A DNA stretch of 64,000 nucleotides from Myrmaecium sp. VS I D KN 1 (Eukaryota; Ascomycota; Dothideomycetes; Valsariales; Valsariaceae): NCBI GenBank assembly GCA_019775845.1, contig JADQAV010000002.1, positions 2,604,001 to 2,668,000 of the forward strand, given 5' to 3'. Below the pieces are notes generated by a model. That model had not been told where the DNA came from. It was given only the letters and a program-made list of their open reading frames with translations, and did not search any database. Every line of letters begins with the position of its first letter. Positions within the stretch are counted from its first letter, which is position 1. Below are positions 32,112 through 43,488 of the stretch, piece after piece. The translations under genes and the position numbers were made by a program.

Positions 32112-33872
32112 ATGAGGATGGATGCCATGAACGAAAAGAAAGGCGGTGATCTCGAGGAAGCAATTCCGTTGGATTTTCTCGATGCTCCACTTGACGAAGA
32201 GAAGGAGAAGGAAAGCGAACAGCACCCTTCTCCCGCTTCAGAAAAGGATAAGCAGCAGGACGCGACGGTAAGTCACCCCTCTCGTCTCAATCTCGCGTCC
32301 TTCCCATCCAGTCACCAGGTCCAAGACCCAGCGGAGGCCAGTCCTCTCAAAACAATGCTAACAGAACCCCCAGCAGACGGAAGACGACGATAACTGGGCC
32401 CACTCACCCACCAACCCACTCAACTGGCCGCTCGTCCGCCGCCTCCCCATCACCATCCTCCTCTCCTTCGGCAGCCTCGTGACGCTCATGTCAGCCAGCA
32501 TGACGGCGCCGGCCCTGAGCACCATCGGCACCGACCTGCGCTTCTCCGCCGCCACCACGCAGCTCAGCATGTCCATCTACATCCTCGCGCTCGCCTTCGG
32601 CCCGCTCCTCATCGCGCCCCTCTCGGAGCTGTACGGGCGGAAGTGGGTCTACCTCGGCGCGCACGCCTGGTACGTCCTCTGGAACGCGCTGTGCGGCCTT
32701 CGCCGCGAGCGGGGCCTGCTGGTCGCCGGCCGCTTTCTGGCTGGGCTGGGGAGCAGCGTTGGGCTTGCCGTACGTTCGCGATCTCATCTTCCCTTCCCTC
32801 TCTTCTTCTCGCGGCGTGCCTCGCTTTTGGATCGAACTTCCGCTGACCAGAGATACGGAACGCGCAGTTGCTGGGCCCGATGATGGTCGACATGTGGCGC
32901 GTCGAGGTGCGCGGGACCGCCGTGGCCATCTCCGGCCTGGTGCCCTATCTGGGGCCGGCCTTGGGTCCCATCCTCGGCGGCGTCATCACCCAGGAGACCA
33001 GCTGGACGTGGATCTTCTGGGTGCTCTCCATCTTCGACGGCGCCCTCATCCTCGTCGGCGTCCTCGTCGTCAAGGAGTCGTACGGACCGATTCTGCGGCA
33101 GCGCCAACGTCGTCGCCACCTGGCCAAGGAAGTCGCTGCCACCGCGACTACTCCGGCAAAAACCCCCTTGTCAGCCATTGCGAGCAAGATCGCGTCCTCC
33201 CTCGCGCGGCCGCTGAAGCTGCTTTTCACGCGGCCCATCATCGTCCTCCTTTCCCTGACCATGGCCTACACCTTCGGCGTCTACACCCTAGCCCTCTCCA
33301 CCTTCGGCACCATGTGGCAAGACCATTACGGCCTCTCGATCACCGACTCCGGGCTGCACTACATCGCCATCGCCCTGGGCTACTCGCTCGCCACCCAGCT
33401 GGGCGGTCCCTCCGCCGACCGCCTCCGCAAGCACCTCATCGCCAAATCGCCCACCGGCGCCAGCGTGCCGGAGCACCGCGTCCCGCTACTACTGCCGCCC
33501 ATCCTCCTCACGCCGGGCGGGCTGCTCCTGTACGGCTGGGCGGTGGAGAAGCACCTCCACTGGGCCGCCGTCGACGTCGGCGTCATGCTCTTCGCCTGCG
33601 GCAACGGCCTCGGCGGCCAGATCCTGCTCCTGTACCTGTACGACGAGTTCACGGTGCTGTCGGCGAGTGCGGGCGCGGCGGCGCGCCTGCTGAGCAATGT
33701 CGCCGGCTTTGCCTTTCCCATCTTCGCTCCCGCCCTCTACGACGGGCTCGGGTACGGCTGGGGTAATAGCGTGCTGGCGTTGCTGTATCTGTGTGTCGGT
33801 GTGCCGGTGCCGATTATCTTGTGGAAGTGGGGTGAGAGGATTAGAAAGGTGGGAAGGCGCGTGGAGGAGTAG
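32112..33872 (+). CDS. MFS drug:H+ antiporter-like transporter (DHA1 type)
   Basis: Exons 32112-32267, 32374-32769 and 32868-33872 give 518 residues (acceptor 32377 is also possible for exon 2). An acidic cytosolic N-terminus (about 60 residues) leads into NPLNWPLVRR, the usual lead-in to the first membrane helix, then about 12 helices. The helix 2-3 loop APLSELYGRKWVY matches the DHA1 signature, and SWTWIFWVLSIFDG follows helix 6 as in this family. A basic central loop (about 255-290) separates the halves. The family includes Flr1/polyamine-type exporters; the substrate cannot be read from sequence. The donor of intron 2 (GTACGT) and both acceptors are standard. Confidence 0.88.
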
Positions 33873-34636
33873 GATATGAAGCTGTAGAAGGAGGGGGGGA
33901 TTGTGAATGCGGTTTCTGATGCCGTTGCATATTACGACGTCTGTCGGAAGTCTGGTGGAAGGAACTGTTCCGCCAGGGGTTCACAAGGGTCGCCTGTTGC
34001 TCGTCCGTCATGACCTCGTCCGTCGAAGGGTTCCGTGGTATACTCAACAGCACTGTCCTCCAACGGTCCATAAAAGCGCGAGCGGTTATAAGGGTGCAGC
34101 CTAACATCTTTGAGCCTCTCCCTGACAAGGCTGAGCCACCACCGTCAAACCATAGAACAAGCCTCGCTTGTCTCCACGGATCCCAGCAGCCGAACCAACC
34201 TCCGTCTGACAGACTCCCAGAGCGGAAAGCGGAAGCGAGCCTCGGCGGGACGTTGTGACTCCAGTACAACGTCAGTCTCGACCGTAACTCTTATCGTCCG
34301 ACGGCCACCTTTCGACATGTCATCCCCCTTAACGCAGGCACAATCTCGACGAGTCGCTCGGGAGTGCGCTATCATTTGCGGTAGGGGGGTCATCAGGCTG
34401 ACCGGCATCCCGCCCCCGAGAGCAATCATGGTTCAGCCGCACATGGCGTTTTCGGCAGGTCGTGATAGGCGTGCCCAGCGCTTCCGGCTTCAACTCGCAT
34501 GCAACACGAGAGGCTTGGCTGAGGACTCATCTCTGGTCTTATTTCTGTCAGCTTGCCGCCTGAGTTTTTCCCCTCTTCTTTCGTTCTTTCTCCCCTTTTT
34601 TTCCTTCCCTCGGAGCGACATCACTTTCCTCCCACC
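33873..34636. other. Intergenic region upstream of the CFEM gene
   Basis: About 760 bp. Ends in a strong C/T-rich leader (34555-34635) directly before the CFEM start codon (CACCATG context). No gene seen. Confidence 0.5.
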
Positions 34637-35655
34637 ATGTGGCCGTCGCATCGCTTCATCCCAATCGTGCTCGCCATCACGCACGCCGTGCTCGTCGTCT
34701 CCGACGCCACCGTGTCCATCGACGGGCAGCCCGGGTGGAGCGAGCAGCGGACCTGCGCGCTGAACTGCCTCGACCTGAGCACGTACCCGGGCTACCTGAT
34801 CGCCGAAGCGCTCTCCTGCACCGACACCACCCCGCCCAACAACGACTGCTTCTGCCGGCCGGACCTCCAGGCCGAGGCGGACGCCTACATCGCCAGCTGC
34901 GTGAACCGGGCCTGCGAGCGCAACGCCCGCGACGTCGCCACCGCCACCAGCTTGTACGACGCCTACTGCACCAGCGCCGGCTACACCCGGGAGGCCGTCC
35001 TGCTGACGACGACGACGTCGACCACCTCCAGCTCAGGTGCGTGGCCGCAATCCACCCTCCTCGCCGGCGAAGCGCGTCGGCATTTTGGGGCCGACGCCGG
35101 CGTCGTCGACCAGCGCGCGTTGGCGGCGGGGATCCTGGCCGCGTTGACGGGCGCCCTGGCCGTCGCGTTGTAAGAGTTGGAAGAAGAGAATGAAAACGCA
35201 AAAGGTCACGTCAGGTCTGAGACCCTCTCTTTTTCTTCACAGGTACCTCCACCTCTGCCACGACCGTGGCGTCACCGGAGCCAACCGTGTCTGCAGGCAC
35301 CTCGACGACCGCGTCGGCCGCATCGCCTCCTTTGACCTCGTTGGCGACTTCGGCATCTACGCAGCAGACCTCGCAGACGGCGGCGGTGAAGGGTTCATCA
35401 GACGGATCGTCGACCTCGTCGTCGTCCGGCAACAACGACGACGGAAACGGCGGCGGGGACGACCTGGGAGCCGGGGAGATTGTCGGTATCGTCGTGGGCA
35501 TCCTGGCCCTCCTAGTCGCCGTCATCACCCTGGTGATCAACTGGAAGAGCTTCCGGGAGATGTTAAGGAGTCGGTGGCAGCACGAGCGACCCGTCAGCCA
35601 TCCGCCGTCCGCGGTGTGGAGGGGCGGGGGGGAGTATGGGTCGGGGTATCGCTAG
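34637..35655 (+). CDS. CFEM-like cysteine-rich surface protein with single membrane span
   Basis: Exons 34637-35036 and 35243-35655 give 270 residues. A signal peptide (MWPSHRFIPIVLAITHAVLV) precedes a domain with eight cysteines: CALNC, LSC, DCFC, SC, AC and YC. The pattern resembles CFEM domains (heme or surface roles in fungi). A Ser/Thr-rich stalk, a Gly/Asp segment, a strong transmembrane helix (GEIVGIVVGILALLVAVITL) and a 35-residue basic tail follow. The intron (206 bp) is about three times longer than its neighbours. If retained it stays in frame and ends the protein at 35173 after a hydrophobic tail, RALAAGILAALTGALAVAL, that looks like a GPI-anchor signal (178 residues in total). 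Both forms look biologically sensible. Function is unknown; signalling or wall sensing would be speculation. Confidence 0.82.
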
Positions 35656-36095
35656 CTGTTTGCGTGTTGATTTACTTTTGTTTCCTTTCTTTTTTTAATC
35701 GTCCGTATGTACTGTATCGGTCGTATGTATATATTATACCCTGCTTGTGTTCGATGATCAAAACAGCTCGCTCTTCGTTTTCCTGGAAGCTCATGTTGTT
35801 AACTTTGTATGCCGGAGGAGCAAAAGCGGCCACTCACCCCGTTGTAGTCCCGCCGCGCTTGCGGCTGCGGCGGCCGTTGCCATGCCGGCCGGCCCCCCCC
35901 GACCCAGAGCTCCGAAACTCCCCTCTTTTTAGCTGCAGAAGTCTCCGTTATCGATAAAAAGGGCGGGGCCGTCGTGCTGTCGTCATGTCCTGGAGCGAGC
36001 GAGAGCTCCTCACACTTTCTCCCATCATCCCACCATCCCACCATCCTCCCCTCCTCTCCATCCTCAACCCTCCCAATCCTCCAAACAGACGAACC
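35656..36095. other. Intergenic region
   Basis: 440 bp between the CFEM gene and the oxidoreductase. An AT-rich probable 3' UTR at 35670-35750, then a CCATCC-rich leader at 36025-36065 just before the next start. Confidence 0.5.
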
Positions 36096-37302
36096 ATGGC
36101 GCCCATCAAAGTCGGCATCCTCGGCGCCGGCGAAGTCGCCCAAGTCATCCACCTCCCCACCCTCGCCCTGCTCCCACACCTCTACACCGTGACCTCCATC
36201 AGCGACGTCTCCGCGACCCGGGCCGCGCACTGCGCCACCAAATTCCACATCCCCCACCACACCACCGACTCCCACGCCACCATCGCCCACCCAGATGTCT
36301 CGCTCGTCTTCGTCCTGACGTCGGACGACTCGCACGCCGCCCTCGCCATCGCCGCCCTGGAGGCCGGCAAGGACGTCTTCCTCGAGAAGCCCGTGACGCT
36401 GAGCCTGCCGGCCGCGCAACGCATCCTGGATGCCGAGCGCCGGTCCGGCGGCCGCCGCGTGTTTGTCGGGTACATGCGGCGTTATGCCCCGTCCTTCGTG
36501 CAGGCGTTTAAGCGGGAGGTGGCGAGCATCCCGCGCGTGCTGTACGCCCGCTGTCGCGACTTCAGCGGGCCGAACGCGACGTTCGTTTCTCAGTCGGGGA
36601 CGTTCCCGCTTCCGGCGGCGGCGGCGGCGGCGGGTGATGTGCCGGCGGAGGTGGGCCGGGAGAGCGAGCGGGCGATGGGGGAGTTGTTGGCGGAGGCGTG
36701 GGGCGGGAAGGAGGTGACGGAGGAGCGGAGGAGGTATACGCGGTTCTTGGGCAGCTTGGGGAGTCATGATATTAGTTTGATGCGGGAGGTGAGTTCTTAC
36801 CTACTACCTTAGCGACGGACCTCCTCCGTTCGGTGAATTTGGGTAAGGTAGTTGACCGTCGCGCCAGGTTCTCGGCACCCCCGAATCCGTCGCCGGCGTC
36901 TCCGTCCACGACCCCTTCTACACCGCCATCTTCACCTACCGCAACCAAACCAGCAGCGGCGAGCCCTTCGCCGTGACCTATGAAAGCGGCATCGACGGCG
37001 TGCCCTCATTCGACGCGCACCTGGCCATCTACGGCGAGCGCAAGCGCGTCGCCATCCACTACGACTCCCCCTACGTCAAGGGCCTGCCCATCCTCGTCCG
37101 CGTGGAGGAGCTGAACGAGCACGGCGAGTTCCAGACCCGCGAGGTGCGCGCCTCGTACGAGGATGCGTATACGGCGGAGTTGCGGGAGATGCATCGGGGC
37201 TTGACGGAGGGACTGCCGTTTAAGACCACCGTGGCGGATGCGATGGAGGATTTGAGGGTGTATGAGATGATGTATCGGAGGTTTGAGGAGGGGAGGTCGT
37301 GA
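36096..37302 (+). CDS. Gfo/Idh/MocA-family oxidoreductase
   Basis: Exons 36096-36788 and 36868-37302 (79-bp intron, donor GTGAGT) give 375 residues. The N-terminal Rossmann domain starts MAPIKVGILGAGEVAQ, and DVFLEKPVT carries the EKP motif whose Lys usually takes part in catalysis. The C-terminal alpha/beta domain includes GSLGSHDISLMRE, interrupted by the intron, and ESGIDGVPSFDAHLAIYGE. Members oxidise sugars or cyclitols using NAD(P); the substrate here is unknown. The start Met is in good context (ACCATGG). An Ala-rich insert (about residues 170-178) is encoded by a GCG repeat. Confidence 0.9.
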
Positions 37303-38711
37303 GTGCTGGAGTTGGAGGGCGGCGGAGGTGGCTGGAGCGGGTCTTGTCCTTGAGATCGTTGGCATATGAGTAGGATAGATAAAGGTCAAGCGGCATCTTA
37401 GGAGTCCAGTCAAGCGAGCAATGCTGGTGACGAGTGCACTGGCTCGTTTCCAGCCTTCCCTGTCTTCGCCGTTGTCATTTTCCTCTTCTCCTGTGAAGCG
37501 CAACGCCCCTGTCTGTTCACAGCATCTCCTCCAGAGCAGTCGACATCCAAGCACAGATAGCTTGTGCATACGCAGTAGACCAGCATGTTGTGGAAATCAC
37601 GTCGAAGATGAATGGAAGACGAATTGAAAATATGGCGTTCGACACGCGGCGTCCTTAGTGGTCGCCGCATATCTCATTCTAAATAGCTGTTTTATAGATA
37701 GATAGATAGTAGTAGTAGTAGTAGTAGTAGTGATAGTAACAGTAGTAAGTGGTAAGTGGTATATGCTGTTGTTTTTTCGGGAATGAAGAAGAAGAAATCG
37801 ACAGGTCGCCTAATATCGGCTTGAGAGGAAGATAAAGGTAGTAGGTAAGGTAGCGAGGCACCCTGTACATAGCAAAAAGGTTCGCTATGCCACGGTGTGT
37901 TGCTGGTGTTGATCTCCTCCTGCGTTCGCCGATCCAGAAGATGCGCTGGACAGGGGATGGATGGATGGATGGAGAAACCCCCACCCTCAGTCGGATGTGT
38001 GGTGAAGTTCCCCCCTCTAGGATGAGGGGGATCTCCGGAAAAAAATGAATGTGTTTCTCCTCCTGCGTCCTCTCAGGGTGCGATAATAGCCGCGGCCCGA
38101 AAACGGACAATTTGGATGTGGATGTGAAAATGTAGGATGAGTGTGGTGAGACAAGGAAAAGATAACAAAGAAGAAAAAAAAAAAGGTAGCAAGCGCCAGG
38201 CTCAGCTCCACATTGTCTGAGCCCGATACCAAAAACATGGGATGTTCGGAGAAGCGAAGAAAAGATTATCGGAAAGAAAGGTAGAAAAGCAAGAACAAAC
38301 AAGAGAAAAAAAAAAGTCAAGAAAAGAAAAATGGACTGCCTTACCCAACGCTATGACCATTGACCTTTGACTTGACTTTGACTTTGAAATGCGGACAAAA
38401 GATGCTTTGATGAGAGTATGTTTTCCAATTCGTTCAACGAAGGAGATTTTCGATGCTGGAAGAGTCGATGCCGATTTGCGAATGCAAAACGCGCATGACG
38501 ATTGATGAAAGTGGATGTCGGAAAGCGGTGCTTTTGTGCGGGATACCAGATTGTGCTGAAGTTGACGGAAATGAAGGGACCGAACCTGAACCAGATGCAG
38601 GAAGAACTCCGGGAAAGAAATGCAGGGAACGTGTAACGCCTGAGAGAACCGAGTGGGGAATCTTGAAACGGAACGCGAGGTCCTTGGAAAGGGTGCGAAG
38701 GGAAAAGTCGA
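37303..38711. other. Convergent intergenic region with microsatellites
   Basis: 1.4 kb between the oxidoreductase (+) and the bestrophin (-). It holds a TAG trinucleotide microsatellite near 37706-37731, a GGAT tetranucleotide run near 37957-37977 and poly-A-rich tracts at 38168-38340. Open frames at 37679-38320 and 38351-38719 (-) are low-complexity and not called genes. Confidence 0.6.
37706..37731. repeat. TAG trinucleotide microsatellite
   Basis: Eight uninterrupted TAG units in AT-rich DNA preceded by a short GATA run. Confidence 0.85.
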
Positions 38712-40340
38712 TTAGGCACAGTCCGCCCCTTCGGGAAGGCTGCCTCGCTTTTCCCGCTGCGCGCTCACGCTCGGCCTCGATGCCGCCGAGCTGAACGTGA
38801 TGTTGAGGTTGGCGTTCGTCTTGGTCATAAGCGCCTCGCGGATGTCCCGCTCCGTCCGCTGCATCCAGTCTTGCTTGCTCTTGTGGGAGAGCGGATACAG
38901 GACGAGATTGTTAGGCCGGGAGAAGTTGTCATCCAAGTTGGGCGGCGGCATGGCGGTCATCACGTCGATGTCGCGGGCGATCTCCTCGCAGTAGGTATCG
39001 AGAGGGAGATCATTGACGTCGTTGCCGAACGGGTTCTCGATTTCACGGCCGATCGCGGCGAGACCAAGGACGATATACGCGGCGACTGTCGCTGTTAGCT
39101 CAGCTCCTCTCTATCCGCAGGCATCCCCAACTTACACATGGTTCCCGGAATCGTGATGTACTTCAACGACGGCCAGAGCTGGAAGGGCAGCAGCATGACG
39201 TAGACCCAGGTGATCTGAGAGATCGCGATGCTGTAGGCGATCGGAAGAGGAGTGTTCAGAACACGCTCGGTACCGACCATGATATCGTTCAGCACAGCAA
39301 TGTTGTTCACTACTGCGGGTTAGCCATGGTTTGACGGGTTTCGTAGCTGGAACATACCCAAATGCGTCTGGTAGATCGCTACATTGAGCGTGCCGTTCGA
39401 GATGACCTTGTCGCTGTAGGCCGAGATGTACTTGAGGATCTCCAACGGAAGGTTTCCGATCGGCTTCTGCGAGCGCTTGACCAGTTTCCTGGGGTTGCTC
39501 TCCGCAAACGAGACGCCGAGATATTCACCAGTAACTTTCCACGGGCTCTTCGGTCCGGGCCTGATGATACCATCCTCGGCGGCCTTGGCAAAAGTGTCGA
39601 GGTGATCCACAAGGTCCTGCAGGTCCTCGTAACCAACCCCGGGCTCAAAGCGGAGCTTATGCTTGAGCGACACAGCGAAGGCGACGAGGAGGTTGAGGCA
39701 CGAGCTGCGAGATACGGTTAGCAGCGCAACGCGTGCGTGAAGAACGTGAGCGACCTACAGCTTGGCCAGGAGATCCTCCTTTCCTTGCTCGCCCGGACGT
39801 TCTCGAACATGGACCCACACCAAACGGGAGATGCTTTGGGTGGTGAGGACCAGCTGAGCCCAGTACTTGCGGCCTTCGGTATATCTGTCGGACAAGTTAG
39901 GATCCGTTGCGGTTGGCTTGCGGATTACTAGGAAACAATACTACATACCTCTCATAGGCGCTGGAACTGCGGAAGGACAAGGTCAAGGAGACGACGAAAC
40001 CCAAGACGGTAAGCAACAGGTTGTTCACACCCAGCCCGTAGATGAACTGCGAGATGAGGGTGACGCAGGTGGCCCAGAGTCCGACGAAGAAGATGGGCAG
40101 GACCATCTTGGGGAGGACGCTGCCGTGCATGCGCAGGAAGTAGGGCCACTTGGAATGGCGGTCCATGTTCCGGGGCCCGACGAACAGGTCGTCAAGGTCG
40201 ATACTGACATGGCTGGGAGCCCGACGGGGCGTCGGGGTTATCCATGAATTGGCGGTTTTCTGGCTACCCTTGGACTCATGGCTGCCGTTGGACCTGATCT
40301 GGCTCAGGTTCGGCGACAGTCTGGTATTGTCTCCGGCCAT
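38712..40340 (-). CDS. Bestrophin-like anion channel (UPF0187 family)
   Basis: Exons 39949-40340, 39759-39884, 39358-39704, 39136-39309 and 38712-39085 give 470 residues with all frames joining cleanly. Conserved features are the membrane-entry segment MHGSVLPKMVLPIFFVGLWA, then LGFVVSLTLSFRSSSAYERY, the GRKYWAQLV segment, LPLEILKYISAY, the bestrophin-type helix ending LLPFQLWPSL, and the strongly conserved AAIGREIENPFG. Fungal members are presumed chloride channels in plasma or internal membranes; direct evidence is limited. Introns are 50-64 bp apart from the 48-bp one at 39310-39357. Confidence 0.9.
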
Positions 40341-43300
40341 GGCGTTGGGTTGGCTCGTTGGGTAAGGAGCGGCGAAGGGTTGGAGAAGAAAAAAAAAGAG
40401 AAGAGAAAAGGTGAGTGAGGGCCAACTGGATAGTTAAGAAGCTCTGGGTGAGGAAGCTAGGACGTGGCTAGACTGCAGGGATCGGGGACCAAAACTGGGG
40501 TAGGGCTAGAAGGCCAAGTGGGCGGGGACCCATTGCGCGTACCAGCGTTTGCCAATGGGAGCACGGGGGGAAGGGGGCCTCGACGGGTCTTCACTCAAGG
40601 CGCGGTGAAGGGAGATGGTGAGGGAGCGCAGGAGGGAGCGTGACCAAGCAACTTGAAGTACGAGGAGGATGGCCGGGGGAACGTGCGGCTTAAAGGCAAC
40701 GTGGGAAGAAAAAAAAAGGTCACAGAAGAGAAAACAGGATCGAACTGCGCCGAGCAAAACAAATGAACGAGCGGACGAACGCCGTTTCACGCCCCAACAA
40801 TGTTGGTGATGATCTCTGAACCGTGAGCTGTGAACAACCTCCCTTCATGTTCTCAACCCCCAGCTTGCTACGTCAATGTACTACCTACTTACTTCAGCGT
40901 CAGTGGTCAGTGACTACCTGAGGTACGTACCGCGTCGCATTACATAATGTACACACAGTTCTGTCCTGGTGAGAGAGTCAGGAGTCGGACAGACGGCATC
41001 GGTCTCACTCGATTGGATCGCGCCGCGTTTCGAAGAGTCCGGGTACCTGCGCACCACCAACGCCCGGCATCATGCCTGCATGCGCATAGGTAACAGCATG
41101 TGAACACCTCCTCGGCACAGTTACTGTACTGAGCACCTACTAAGGCGGAGGAGGTATGTTCCTGGGTTTGTGAGATGAGTAGGAAGAACGTATGTAGTTT
41201 AGCATGACGAGCATGATTGACATGCCATTTTTGGTCGCAATGTGAAAGCCGGACTTGGCTACATGAAGTCAAAGTCGGTCATAAGGTAGTAGGATGACGG
41301 GCCACCACACGCATGCGAGGGTGAGCGTGCCAGGAGAGCGCGAGCATGAGCGTGAGCGTGGATCGAGCAGAGGATCACGATCTGCCGTTTGGTGGTCCAG
41401 CGCATTGAAAGGGCCCCCTTCTTCGCATCCGCGGCCGGTGCGTGGAAGAGTCATCGAAGGCGAAAAGAACCTTGACGTCTCCTTTTCCTGCTCCTGTTCC
41501 AGCGTTCCCTCTTCTGCCACACGCCGGCCGGGACCTCCTGTTTCACCATGCGGTACCTTACCGCTCTGGTGCCGTACCTGCAGCCGTTGACCAGCATCAT
41601 CCTTCATGCCATCCATCCAGGATTCTTCCACCCCTCGATCCGTCCATCCGGCCGCGTCCATCTGCCACCGACCTGCCCAGCTCAGCACGCAAGCCCCAAC
41701 GCAAGCATCATACATCGTGCCGCGGTATTGCGGCTCCAAACCGTTCCAATCATAGCCCCGGCTGTGCCCGTGCTGGGTTTGTCTTGGCCACGCGTGCTAG
41801 CTTGTCGTGCTTGTCGTGCTTGTGTTGCTGCTGCCTGGACTGCTGTCGTGCCCCTTTCCCGGGCGTCGACCTAGTGCCGCCACTAACGGTTCCGTTGTTG
41901 CAGCCCCCGGCCACTCAGAATAGCCCGCCATCTACCCGGGTCGATCCGCTCGCAGGAGGATGCCTTAAGGTTTCTAGGGTTTGCACACCCTTGAAATATC
42001 TGAATATTGCAGTTGTACGGGTAAACGGCTTGTAGTGCAAACCAAATGGAATTCTCCGAGGTTGAAGTATGTAAACCTGAGGCAACCATGGGACGAAACC
42101 GGATTCGGATTCCAGCTGGGCATGCCCCTTCCTTCCTTTCCCGTCGACCTCCGCAGACAGACCGAAGGCACCAACGTCACTCCATATGGCTGACAACTTA
42201 AGCATCCAACGCACTCTCAACATCGCCCGAGCGAAGATGTATCTCCCTTCATCGTCAGGACCGATCAGACCTCCTGGGTCGAGACTCTCCCAACAAACAC
42301 TTCACCATCATCCTGACGGACCGATTCGGCTGGTTGTGACGGCCTGCCGGCCGCCCACTGGCACGAGCGGCGCCTCGAATCGAACAAAACCCGTCAAGCG
42401 ACACCGTCATGGTCATCGGCCGAACCTGTCCAGAGCACAGAGCTCACGGAGCTCTCTCACGGCCCTCGACTCATGAAGACGTTTTAAGCCTGTTCTTCCG
42501 CATCCCGGCCGGTCTCATCTGCTGCTTGAGCGGCCGGGTAAAGAGCCTATGTCCATCGCGTGATCATTGCGGCACCGCTCCCTCAATTTCTGTCTGGCAG
42601 CAGAGGTAGGTATACGAGACAGTCCTTCTCCCCTCCCCAAACAAGCTCGATGCATCTTCCGTTCCACCTTGCTTCGAAACCGTTCTGCCATTGTTTCAAT
42701 CTGCCCGCGACATATCAAACATCCCCATCAAACGCCTATGCGTCCCCGCCTTCATTCTTCCCCCTCACTGCATACTCCACAGCCAGTTCAACAATCAACC
42801 CCAAACATGTTTTCCCACCTCTCCGCACTCCCCGCACTCTCACACCGCCCGGCTGCGCATCGAGACCTTCATGCGTCCTCATCGCTCCGCCCACCCGCAT
42901 CTCCTTCAAACCAACTCCTGCTCCCCCTTCATTGGCCTCCAGAAATCGGTATGTCCCCACACCAATCACCGTCGCCGTCGCCGTCTTCCCGGTCCGCTCC
43001 GCTCAGCTCACCCGCCTGCCAGCAGCAGCAGCAGCAGCAGCAGCTCAGGCGGGGATGGGCCGCGACGGGACGGGACGGCGTGTGAGCTGCTGCGCGGTTC
43101 ATGACGGAGCACCTGGACGCAGGTGCCCTTCTAACCCGCCGCGAGACCATCCCGCACGGCGAGAGCGGCGTGGTGCGGTTCTGCGGTCTGTATGCGCGTC
43201 CGCATCACCCAGACGGACAGAGGGCGGCGAGAAGCAGACACAGATGACAGAAGTCTTTCGGGGTAAGTCATTGATTGGACGACATCTCAAAGAAGGCATC

Positions 43301-43488
43301 TGCGATCATGGAAAAAGAGCGACCTTTGATTATTAAACATTACTTTGTACGCCCGCCCTTGAAACCGATCGCCGCTCTCCCAGGGGTATACGTCATACGC
43401 ATGCCTAGTGACCACGAATGAAAAACAAACAGTCCTCTCGGCATGTTTTGACAAGAAACGAGAATACACACGAGGACATGGACAAAGC
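40341..43488. other. Long intergenic region (3.1 kb)
   Basis: No gene could be supported. Contents: the promoter of the bestrophin gene, with a poly-A tract at 40388-40400; a CAG-type repeat at 43020-43045; GAGCGTGAGCGTG-like short repeats near 41325-41360; and C/T-rich tracts at 42600-42800. Open frames of up to 258 codons are low-complexity and lack recognisable domains. It may hide non-coding RNAs or a diverged gene. Confidence 0.5.

Noticed and set aside
37679-38320. 213-codon minus-strand open frame
   Set aside because: Dominated by Phe/Leu/Tyr runs from microsatellite and poly-A DNA, with no domain.
42560-43336. 258-codon plus-strand open frame in the large intergenic gap
   Set aside because: Ser/Pro/Arg low complexity with three overlapping alternative frames of similar length; no domain or splice support.
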